From JAEUIE01 sp046350055 (GTDB lineage Bacteria; Planctomycetota; Planctomycetia; Gemmatales; HRBIN36): 64,000 nucleotides of DNA. Location of the stretch: NCBI GenBank assembly GCA_046350055.1, contig JAXMBC010000001.1, positions 682,001 through 746,000 of the forward strand, written 5' to 3'. Positions within the stretch are counted from its first letter, which is position 1; each line of letters opens with the position of its first letter. This document shows positions 1 through 6,396 of the stretch, one piece after another. Below the pieces are notes generated by a model. The model was not told where the DNA came from. It worked only from the letters and a program-made list of their open reading frames with translations, and ran no database searches. Both the position numbers and the translations under genes were made by a program.

Positions 1-39
1 TCTTCTACTAGCTTCTAGCTACTTGCTACTAGCTACGTT
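1..39. repeat. Heptanucleotide tandem repeat, locus a
   Basis: From base 5 the sequence falls into five units with a 7-bp period (CTACTAG, CTTCTAG and similar); read on the minus strand the unit is GCTAGTA. It begins at or before the window edge and overlaps the 3' end of the DUF971 gene, providing its TAG stop. Seven further loci in the window share the period and a related unit. Confidence 0.8.
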
Positions 40-388
40 CCTTCCACTCGCACAGCGAATGCAGGAACTCGTAAGTATACAAACCAGTATCGTGGCCATC
101 GCTCCAGACGGCTTTATAGGCGTAGTTGCCGACGGGTTGGAAGCCTGCGAGTACGGTGCTGCTGCCGCGAGGTACTTCCTTTTCCTGGAGGACCTTGAGC
201 GAAAGGCCGGTGTGGGTGGGTTCCGCGAGGGGTTTGGTGATCCGATGACGGTCTTCGTTGCACCCGGCACAGGGGCATTCGGCCCGCAGCTTGGTCCAGG
301 CAATGGTGCCCAGGCGGCCATCGTTCCAGGTGATTTGCAACTGGTCGGCAAGTCTGGTGAAGGCAGCAGGGCGAAGGGTGGTGGTCAT
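29..388 (-). CDS. DUF971 / GBBH-like N-terminal domain protein
   Basis: A 119-residue protein made almost entirely of a DUF971 (gamma-butyrobetaine hydroxylase-like N-terminal) domain. The family signatures are visible: a Cys-Pro-Cys-x-x-Cys cluster at residues 38-43 and the block VGNYAYKAVWSDGHDTGLYT at residues 86-105. In the eukaryotic hydroxylase the equivalent cysteines bind structural zinc; in bacteria stand-alone DUF971 proteins are often linked to iron-sulfur or carrier-protein functions, but the role here is unknown. The last codons and the TAG stop fall inside a heptanucleotide repeat. It is transcribed divergently from the oxidoreductase gene at 542. Confidence 0.9.
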   Translation of the reverse strand: MTTTLRPAAFTRLADQLQITWNDGRLGTIAWTKLRAECPCAGCNEDRHRITKPLAEPTHTGLSLKVLQEKEVPRGSSTVLAGFQPVGNYAYKAVWSDGHDTGLYTYEFLHSLCEWKERS

Positions 389-541
389 GCAGACATCTTA
401 TGCTGATTCCAGGGGCCGAGTATCGCAACATCTCGATCTTCGGGCAGGTGTGACTTTTCCTTTCCCTTCCGCACGATGATGCTTTACAATCGGCCCGTCC
501 TCTCATTCCCACCAGATGTTTCGTTTCGGAGATGTTCGTCG

Positions 542-1936
542 ATGCAACCCAATAACCTCTCTCGCCGCGGCTTCCTGGCCGGCTCCGTCGGAGCGCTGTG
601 TGCCACCGGCCTGCCCTTGTGGTATGCCCGTGAACTGGTCGCCCTGGAGCAGGAGCACGCCATCCGGGCCGTGAAGTCCGTCAACGACAAGCTGCAGATC
701 GGCGTCATTGGCTGTGGCGACCGTGTTCGTTCCGGCGACTTGCTGTTTGGTCTGCTGCGGAATCCCAATGTCGAAGTCGTCGCGTGTTGCGATGTCGATG
801 CCAAGCAGCTGGAATACACCGCCCGCATTGTCGAAGGCGAGAAACCCAGCAGGCAGCTCAATCCGTATCGCCAGCCGATTCCCTCCGGTGAGCCTGACCC
901 CAATCGCAAGACCACCGTGAAGGTGAAGCGGTTCAAGGACTTCCGCGACCTGGTCGCCCTCAAGGATGTGGATGCAGTCCTGGTTACGACCACGGACCAC
1001 TGGCATGCCCTGCCTTCCATTGCCGCGTGCAATGCCAAGAAGGATGTCTACTGCGAGAAGCCTCTGTCGCTCACCATTCAGGAAGGGCGAGCGATGGCGA
1101 AGGCGGCCCGGGCCAATAACGTCGTCTTCCAGACGGGTTCGCAGCAGCGGTCGGAGCTGGGCAAGTTCCGCCTGGCCTGTGAGCTGGTGCAGAATGGCCG
1201 CATTGGCAAGATCAAGAAGATCGAGACCCGCATCGGCAACCCCGACAAGGGCGGCCCGTTCACCAACGAAGCCCCTCCCGAAGGGCTCGACTGGAACTTC
1301 TGGCTCGGTCAGACGCCTGAGGTACCGTACTGCAAGCAGCGCTGCCACTACCAGTTCCGCTGGTGGTATCCCTACTCGGGCGGCAAGATGACCGACTGGG
1401 GCGCTCACCACAACGACGTCGCTCAGTGGGCCCTGGGTATGGACAACAGCGGCCCGGTGAAGGTGACTGCTGTGAAGGGTGTTCAGCAGGGCATCGAGAA
1501 TGGCTACGACTGCCACCGCGATTTCGAGGTGGTGTTCGAGTATGCCAACGGCGTGCCGGTGCACTGCATGTCGGACAAGGAGAACGGCGTGCTGTTTGAA
1601 GGCGAGACGGGCTGGATCTTCGTCAGCCGTGGCAGCCTCAAGGCCAGCGACAAGAAGATCATTGATGAACCGCTGGGCAGCGATGCCAAGCGGCTGCTGG
1701 CGTCGCCGAACCACATGCGGAACTGGCTCGATAACATCAAGAGCCGGGGTCGCTGCTGTGCCGATGTCGAGATTGGCCACCGCTCTGCCACGGTGTGTCA
1801 CCTGGGCAATATCGGCCTTCGCTTCTTCATGGGCAAGACGATCAACTGGAATCCGAGCACGGAGAAATTCCAGGAAGAGGAAGCCAACCAGCACATCGCC
1901 CGCACGATGCGAGCACCGTGGAAGCTGGAAGGTTAA
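542..1936 (+). CDS. Gfo/Idh/MocA family oxidoreductase, Tat-exported
   Basis: NAD(P)-dependent oxidoreductase of the Gfo/Idh/MocA family, 464 residues from the ATG at 542. That start gives an N-terminus with a twin-arginine motif (LSRRGFLAG) and hydrophobic stretch, so export by Tat is likely; an upstream ATG at 476 would add 22 residues ahead of the signal and is less likely. A Rossmann motif (IGVIGCGDRVRSGD) starts near residue 55, the family EKP motif is near residue 172, and a His-rich segment DWGAHHNDVAQW near 285 is typical of planctomycete members. These exported paralogs are thought to act on sugars or cyclitols; the substrate cannot be told. A strong terminator follows. Confidence 0.9.
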   Translation: MQPNNLSRRGFLAGSVGALCATGLPLWYARELVALEQEHAIRAVKSVNDKLQIGVIGCGDRVRSGDLLFGLLRNPNVEVVACCDVDAKQLEYTARIVEGEKPSRQLNPYRQPIPSGEPDPNRKTTVKVKRFKDFRDLVALKDVDAVLVTTTDHWHALPSIAACNAKKDVYCEKPLSLTIQEGRAMAKAARANNVVFQTGSQQRSELGKFRLACELVQNGRIGKIKKIETRIGNPDKGGPFTNEAPPEGLDWNFWLGQTPEVPYCKQRCHYQFRWWYPYSGGKMTDWGAHHNDVAQWALGMDNSGPVKVTAVKGVQQGIENGYDCHRDFEVVFEYANGVPVHCMSDKENGVLFEGETGWIFVSRGSLKASDKKIIDEPLGSDAKRLLASPNHMRNWLDNIKSRGRCCADVEIGHRSATVCHLGNIGLRFFMGKTINWNPSTEKFQEEEANQHIARTMRAPWKLEG

Positions 1937-1945
1937 TCTGAATCA

Positions 1946-1978
1946 GAAGAAGCTGAAGCGTTCCGCTTCAGCTTCTTC
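1946..1978 (+). terminator. Rho-independent terminator after the oxidoreductase gene
   Basis: A perfect 15-bp stem (GAAGAAGCTGAAGCG, 1946-1960, with its complement at 1964-1978) with a 3-base loop begins 10 bases after the stop codon. It is followed by a short T-containing tail. Confidence 0.75.
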
Positions 1979-2127
1979 GTTTCGTATGGGAGGCGTCCGG
2001 GAGGTAAACAAGGTTTCGGGCACTGCACGTGGTTTGCTGACTTCGCGTGAACCAGCACTGCTCTGAGTACAGTGCAGTGCCACGGTTGCAAGGGACTTGA
2101 GAGCTCAGTGCCACCCTGCCGCAAGCG

Positions 2128-3393
2128 TTGGCGCAAGCTGCACGAGATAAAGCTGACCAACAGGCCTTTACTGATAAACATGGAGCAAACAGGAACTGGG
2201 AGGAGATAAATAGACCCATTCTCACAGCCATTGGTGCCATCAATCGCATCGGAGGCACATTGCAAGTAGTTGGTGGTGTTCTCCAGGTAGGTGGAGCCCT
2301 TTTTATGAGCCCGGTTCTTGGTCTCATTGTTGGTGCGAATGGGGTAGACAACATCATCGCAGGAATTCGAAATTGGGGAGATGGCGAACATCACCAGACA
2401 GTGACTTCCTGGTCATTGAGTCAGGTAGCACAGGCAGCTGGCGTGGACCAGGATACGGCAGATGAGATTGGCGATTGGGGAGACACTGCCATCGGCGTTG
2501 TCGCGGGTCTAAAAGCTCGTGCACCCAAGGCAAGAGGCAAACCCAAGATACAGGGCGAGCCACATGGTACGAAGCCGCCAGCACAGGTGGAACCCGTAAG
2601 AACGCCAAACAAAACCCCAGTGGATCAACCCAGCACCGGTCCCAACAAGCCCAATTTCGGCGGCTGCTTCGTTGAAGGTACTATGATCCAGACACCTCTA
2701 GGAAACCAGCGCATTGAAACACTCAAGCGTGGCGATGAGGTGATGACTAGGGATGAGAACACCCCCGAGTCACCCTGGCAAGTTGGCAAGGTGTCCGACA
2801 TTATCAATCGCGTGTCTCCGATTTGGAAGTTGACCGTTAACGGTAAGGACATATTGACGACTGCAGAGCATCCATTCTGGGTGATCGGGAAAGGCTGGGT
2901 GGGTGCCAATCAGATTCGCATGAACGACAAGTTGCGTACGTTAACTGGCCAAGTAACAGTGGAGCAATCTCTTGATACGCACGAAGCGACGGATGCATAC
3001 AATGTCAGCATAGACCCTAGCCATACTTACTTCGTGGGTGGTGATGACTGGGGCTTTGTGGTTTGGGCGCATAATACAGTTATTGCACAAGGGTGTGCAC
3101 AGTCTCCAATAAGTCCTGCTCCAAATAACGCAAAAGAAATCCTGGATCAACTTCCAGGGAAAAAGGGTAAAACAGGGCCGATCAAAGAAGTTCCGAACGA
3201 GCAAGCCTTAAGGGACTTGTTCGATACGCTGAGTAAAGAGGGAAAGACTGTCAACCCTGGAACATATCCTGGGGTGGTCAAGGAACTGCCTGACGGGACG
3301 ATGGTCCGTATGCGTCCAGGTTCCAAGAGCGGAGGAGCGACTCTCGATATCACAATGCCAGACGGCAAAATCTACAAGGTGCATATTCAATGA
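2128..3393 (+). CDS. Hint-domain polymorphic toxin, probably 5'-truncated
   Basis: A 421-residue reading frame with no ATG near its beginning; the earliest reasonable start is a TTG at 2128 and an in-frame stop lies at 2098. Residues 1-120 contain a Gly-rich hydrophobic segment like the pre-toxin regions of polymorphic toxins. Residues about 182-315 are a Hint (hedgehog/intein-type) autoprocessing domain: the block starts at GGCFVEGTMI, continues with TAEHPFWV and ends with VVWAHN. The last 100 residues form a compact C-terminal domain ending in VRMRPGSKSGGATLDIT and KVHIQ, which looks like a toxin of the small RNase type (inference). No secretion or Rhs/YD-repeat part is present, so this seems a stranded toxin tip. 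The next gene overlaps by 4 bases and is the presumed immunity gene. Confidence 0.75.
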   Translation: MAQAARDKADQQAFTDKHGANRNWEEINRPILTAIGAINRIGGTLQVVGGVLQVGGALFMSPVLGLIVGANGVDNIIAGIRNWGDGEHHQTVTSWSLSQVAQAAGVDQDTADEIGDWGDTAIGVVAGLKARAPKARGKPKIQGEPHGTKPPAQVEPVRTPNKTPVDQPSTGPNKPNFGGCFVEGTMIQTPLGNQRIETLKRGDEVMTRDENTPESPWQVGKVSDIINRVSPIWKLTVNGKDILTTAEHPFWVIGKGWVGANQIRMNDKLRTLTGQVTVEQSLDTHEATDAYNVSIDPSHTYFVGGDDWGFVVWAHNTVIAQGCAQSPISPAPNNAKEILDQLPGKKGKTGPIKEVPNEQALRDLFDTLSKEGKTVNPGTYPGVVKELPDGTMVRMRPGSKSGGATLDITMPDGKIYKVHIQ

Positions 3394-3719
3394 GCAAAAA
3401 CACGGACGACATCTATGAACAGCTAGGAGACGACATGGTGAGCCACGGATGGCTTGTTCAATGTGTTCATCAAGAAAATCAGTCGCGGCTGGAATGGAAA
3501 TCTGTACTCGCAGAGCTTTTAGCAAGAGATGTCGAGATCGGAGATACAAGGCAAGCCTCACCTGAATATCTCGAATTCATCGCCTGGAAGGGAAAAATTG
3601 AGGAACGCGTGGCGAGAGCCGCAGAGCGGGTTGAGAGCCTGACTGGTCCTGATCGGGAATTCGCCTATTGGTTGGCTTTGCGGAAGAATGTCGATCACTT
3701 TGAAAGAGACGAAGTATAG
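3390..3719 (+). CDS. Candidate immunity protein to the Hint-linked toxin
   Basis: A 109-residue acidic, helix-rich protein with no signal peptide or membrane segment. Its ATG overlaps the toxin stop codon (ATGA), so the two are translationally coupled. Position immediately after a toxin C-terminal domain is the usual place of an immunity gene, and this is the only basis for the call; I do not recognise a named immunity family. It ends 13 bases before the left end of the insertion sequence. Confidence 0.5.
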   Translation: MSKNTDDIYEQLGDDMVSHGWLVQCVHQENQSRLEWKSVLAELLARDVEIGDTRQASPEYLEFIAWKGKIEERVARAAERVESLTGPDREFAYWLALRKNVDHFERDEV

Positions 3720-3789
3720 CGGTCGCGGTAGGTGTCCCGTCCTAGCCGGAGTCTACACTCCCCGTGAGTTATGAACAAGGAGTGTAGGG

Positions 3790-4173
3790 ATGGAACGAGC
3801 GCGAATGGTGGTGAGCCCGGAGGTAAAACGGGCGATCGTAGAGGAGCTGGAGAGTGGTCAGCTCTCGCTGCGAGAAGCGGCGGCTCGTGGGCATTCGACG
3901 GTGAGTCGCGTACAACTGTGGCTGAAGGAGTACGGCAAGTATCAACCCAAGCGTGACATCGTCGAGGTCGTGATGAAGAGTGAAGAAGAGAAGATCGCCG
4001 CCCTGGAGAAGGCGTTGGCGGAAGCCCACCTGAAGCTGCTGGTGCACGAGAAGATCATCGAGCTGGCAGGGAAGAAGTACAAGGTGGACTTAAAAAAAGC
4101 TTTTGGGTCGCCGCCGTCGAGCAGTGCCGAGGTGAGACCGAAGCCGGGCTCGGGCAACTCTGCCGGGCGGTAG
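3790..4173 (+). CDS. IS3-family transposase OrfA
   Basis: A 127-residue product with an N-terminal helix-turn-helix (residues about 9-50, SLREAAARGHSTVSRVQLW) for terminal-repeat binding and a downstream leucine-rich coiled coil (about 62-90), the normal OrfA layout. The true functional product ends near residue 103: after the run of seven A at 4092-4098 the zero-frame tail of about 25 residues is low complexity, while the -1 frame carries OrfB sequence. OrfA alone usually acts as a regulator or partner of the OrfAB transposase. Confidence 0.85.
   Translation: MERARMVVSPEVKRAIVEELESGQLSLREAAARGHSTVSRVQLWLKEYGKYQPKRDIVEVVMKSEEEKIAALEKALAEAHLKLLVHEKIIELAGKKYKVDLKKAFGSPPSSSAEVRPKPGSGNSAGR
4092..4099 (+). 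promoter_or_regulatory. Programmed -1 ribosomal frameshift site of the IS
   Basis: The OrfA frame reads TTA AAA AAA GCT here, giving a slippery A-AAA-AAA heptamer at 4092-4098. Slipping back one base continues as SFWVAAVEQCRGETEAGLGQ and then LCRAVGRSRDAYYK, which is typical IS3-type OrfB sequence joined without a break to the frame beginning at 4239. IS3 elements make their transposase by this mechanism. Confidence 0.8.
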
Positions 4174-4238
4174 GGCGAAGCCGGGATGCGTACTACAAGC
4201 ATCACCAGCGTAGCAGAGATGACAGCGACGAGGAGGCA

Positions 4239-5012
4239 GTGATCTTGAAGACGGTCGAGACGATTCGTGCGAAGGAACCTCGCGTGGGCACGCGGAAGCT
4301 GGTGGACCGGCTTCACAAGCACCACGCCACGAAGGTAGGTCGCGACCGTCTGTTTGACTTGCTTCGTAACGCGGGTCGCCTGGTGAAGGTGAAGAAACGC
4401 TTTGAAAAGACGACCTATTCGCGTCATGGTTACGCCGTGGCACCGAACCGGATCAAGGGGCGGAAGATCACGAAGCCGAACCAGGTGCTGGTCTGCGACT
4501 GCACATACATCCGGCTGCGTGGTCGGCAGTTCGCCTACCTGTTTCTGGTGAGCGATGCGTACACACGACGGATCGTGGGGCATCACGTGAGCCGGGACTT
4601 GTCGCACCACTCGGCAGTGATCGCACTGTCGAAGGCGGCAAGCTGGCTGCGGGAGACCCAGGGCGTGTCGGGGCAGGGCGTGATTCATCACTCTGATCGC
4701 GGCTGCCAGTACTGCTGTCACGAGTTCCTGGCGGCGTTGCGGTCGTACGGGATGGAGTCGAGCATGACCGATGCCGATCACTGTTACCAAAACGCCATCG
4801 CCGAGCGGATCAACGGCATCCTCAAGGACGAGTTCAACCTGGACGCGGACTTCATGGATATCAACCAGCTACGAACAGCGGTCGACCAAGCCGTGGAGGT
4901 GTACAACACGATACGGACGCATTGGAGCCTGGGCCTGCGAACTCCGCAGGAGATGTATGCCCAGGCTTCCCTAACAACCCCAAGCAGGTGTGGCACCGAG
5001 GGAAGTTGTTGA
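4239..5012 (+). CDS. IS3-family transposase OrfB (DDE integrase domain)
   Basis: Catalytic part of the transposase, normally made as an OrfAB fusion through the frameshift at 4092-4099; the open frame is continuous from 4098 and the GTG at 4239 is only a formal start. An HTH_21-like segment is followed by an rve integrase core. The DDE triad is visible: Asp in VLVCDCTYI, Asp in HHSDRGCQY, and Glu in NAIAERINGILKDE, with exactly 35 residues between the second Asp and the Glu. All motifs are intact and no internal stop is seen, so the element could be active. Confidence 0.9.
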   Translation: MILKTVETIRAKEPRVGTRKLVDRLHKHHATKVGRDRLFDLLRNAGRLVKVKKRFEKTTYSRHGYAVAPNRIKGRKITKPNQVLVCDCTYIRLRGRQFAYLFLVSDAYTRRIVGHHVSRDLSHHSAVIALSKAASWLRETQGVSGQGVIHHSDRGCQYCCHEFLAALRSYGMESSMTDADHCYQNAIAERINGILKDEFNLDADFMDINQLRTAVDQAVEVYNTIRTHWSLGLRTPQEMYAQASLTTPSRCGTEGSC

Positions 5013-5081
5013 CATGTCAATATCCCCCCGGACCCCCCTTTTACTACTACTACGGGTGTAGACTTTATTTAGGACGAGAGA

Positions 5082-5258
5082 GTCTTTTTTCTGATCGCAG
5101 TTCTTGCCGAATTACGACTGTATGGATTCCGGCTGTAAAACAGCCGTATGCGTCCGACGAATCCCGTCACTTCGTGCCGGGGTTTGGTGTCCCCGTCTTA
5201 ATTCTGATCGCACATTATCCCGAATTAAGGCTGTAGCGATTTCGGCCTGTCAGAGGCC
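5082..5258. repeat. Two-unit tandem repeat, 113-bp spacing, with covarying hairpins
   Basis: The stretch GTCTT..TTCTGATCGCA occurs at 5082-5099 and again at 5195-5212, and the following about 45 bases align without gaps. Each unit has a hairpin exactly 42 bases after the TTCTG: GGCTGT-AAA-ACAGCC at 5131-5145 and GGCCT-GTCAG-AGGCC at 5244-5258. Two stem pairs differ by compensatory changes (T-A to C-G, G-C to T-A), so the fold rather than the sequence seems conserved. The first unit directly abuts the IS right end. No gene is seen from 5082 to 5369. Confidence 0.6.
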
Positions 5259-5369
5259 CGATTCCCGAATTGCTGCGCAATCTGGAGGCGGGATGTACGA
5301 CGCTGCTGGTCAGATGAAGAAGAGGAAGCATGGTGGTACGATGCTGGTAATTGGGTGGAAGAAGTTGTG

Positions 5370-5645
5370 TCACTCTTGCGATGCAGCGGAGGAGTCAGTG
5401 CACGGCAACCGGGAACGGTGCCGCTCGTACATCCGCACCAGGATGCTGACGGCGGATTTGAAGTCGTAGCCCATGGTGAGAAGCAGGTCGATGTTGTTGA
5501 GATTCTTCTTGCAGCCGAAGCAGTGGGCGAGGTTGTTGCGAGGGTTGACGGTGGCGAGCATCTCTTTGCAATGCGGGCAGAGGAAGCGGTAGCGTCCTTC
5601 GCTGCGTTTGGCAGGCGGACCATCGGTGCCGGTCAGCTGCTTCAT
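5370..5645 (-). CDS. Small CHC2-like zinc-finger protein
   Basis: A 91-residue protein whose core reads FLCPHCKEMLATVNPRNNLA then HCFGCKKNLNNID. The CPHC and CFGC pairs resemble the zinc-binding domain at the N-terminus of DnaG-type primases (CHC2 finger), but the catalytic Toprim part is absent. This suggests a stand-alone nucleic-acid-binding finger; a primase fragment left by rearrangement is the alternative. It lies next to the mobile patch, on the strand opposite to the IS. Confidence 0.6.
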   Translation of the reverse strand: MKQLTGTDGPPAKRSEGRYRFLCPHCKEMLATVNPRNNLAHCFGCKKNLNNIDLLLTMGYDFKSAVSILVRMYERHRSRLPCTDSSAASQE

Positions 5646-5732
5646 CCACGGTAATCCTCAAACAGATGCAGTTGAAGAACCCCGTATCAGCTTCGTCCTG
5701 CTTCAACCTTAGCCTTTGGCTTTGGTTGGTGG

Positions 5733-6134
5733 TTAAAGTTGCTTTCCCAGCCACAGCACCACCACGCCCCACGTCAGCAGCAATGGTCCCTCCAGGCAAA
5801 GCCACCACCAGGGCATGCCTGTCAGCATACCCACGAACACGAGGACTATGGCGTGGCCAATGGCGATCCATGCCAGACAGCGGATCACGGGTAGATATTT
5901 CTCGACGTGCCGCGAAAGAAACAGCAGCAGGAGGCCGTGGGCCACATACATCAGGGAACTGGAGCGAGCCAGGTAACTGGTGATAGGTACCTGCGGGAAT
6001 GGCCCCAGACCCGCCCGCGTTTGCCAGTCTGCCATGGTTGAGTCTGGAAGAAACAGCACGACCAGGGCGAGGCAATCAATCAAACCACAGGCGAAGAGGA
6101 CAAGGCGCAGGAGTCGAAGGCGAGTGGGCAACAT
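5733..6134 (-). CDS. Small multi-pass membrane protein
   Basis: From the ATG at 6134 the product has 133 residues and about four hydrophobic segments (near residues 9-28, 54-74, 84-104 and 110-128). The sequence is typical of small inner-membrane proteins, and I recognise no family. The frame stays open to a GTG at 6284, but those extra 50 residues are less membrane-like and lack a convincing ribosome site. It lies about 90 bases from the zinc-finger gene on the same strand and is divergent from the surface protein at 6397. Confidence 0.6.
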   Translation of the reverse strand: MLPTRLRLLRLVLFACGLIDCLALVVLFLPDSTMADWQTRAGLGPFPQVPITSYLARSSSLMYVAHGLLLLFLSRHVEKYLPVIRCLAWIAIGHAIVLVFVGMLTGMPWWWLCLEGPLLLTWGVVVLWLGKQL

Positions 6135-6396
6135 TCTTGGCGCTTCCGCTTGCTTGAGCGATTCCTTCAAGATAGACAAGAAATATCCGATCGGAGTTGC
6201 TGTTATAGCAAGGATGGCGACTGCTGCGCCGCGCTCTGTCTTCAGAACTTTGGGTATTCCCCTCAAGACATGCACAAGTAGCACAAAAAATGGCGCGAGA
6301 CAGGGAGCAAAACCGATTCCGCTACGTCTAATTCACCACCTACGCCGATTTATCAGCGTGGATGGATCTGCATCATCTTGCGCACGGAGTCGCTCC

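Larger units (their letters stand above)
3733..5081 (+). mobile_element. IS3-family insertion sequence
   Basis: An element of about 1.35 kb with two overlapping transposase frames. Imperfect terminal inverted repeats are visible: CGTCCTA then AGTCTACAC at 3738-3758, matched in reverse complement at 5056-5076, where only the 5-base spacer between the two blocks differs. The outermost bases were set by aligning these ends and are uncertain by a few bases. I could not find a clear 3-4 bp target duplication. The element lies between the immunity gene and a tandem structured repeat, whose first unit abuts its right end. Confidence 0.85.

Noticed and set aside
503..1894. Long minus-strand open frame of 463 codons
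   Set aside because: It lies exactly opposite the Gfo/Idh/MocA gene, whose product has full family motifs. The antisense product is low-complexity with His/Ala/Leu bias typical of shadow frames in high-GC DNA.
3942..4790. Minus-strand frame of 282 codons
   Set aside because: Antisense to the IS transposase; its His/Arg/Leu-rich composition is a reflection of OrfB codons.
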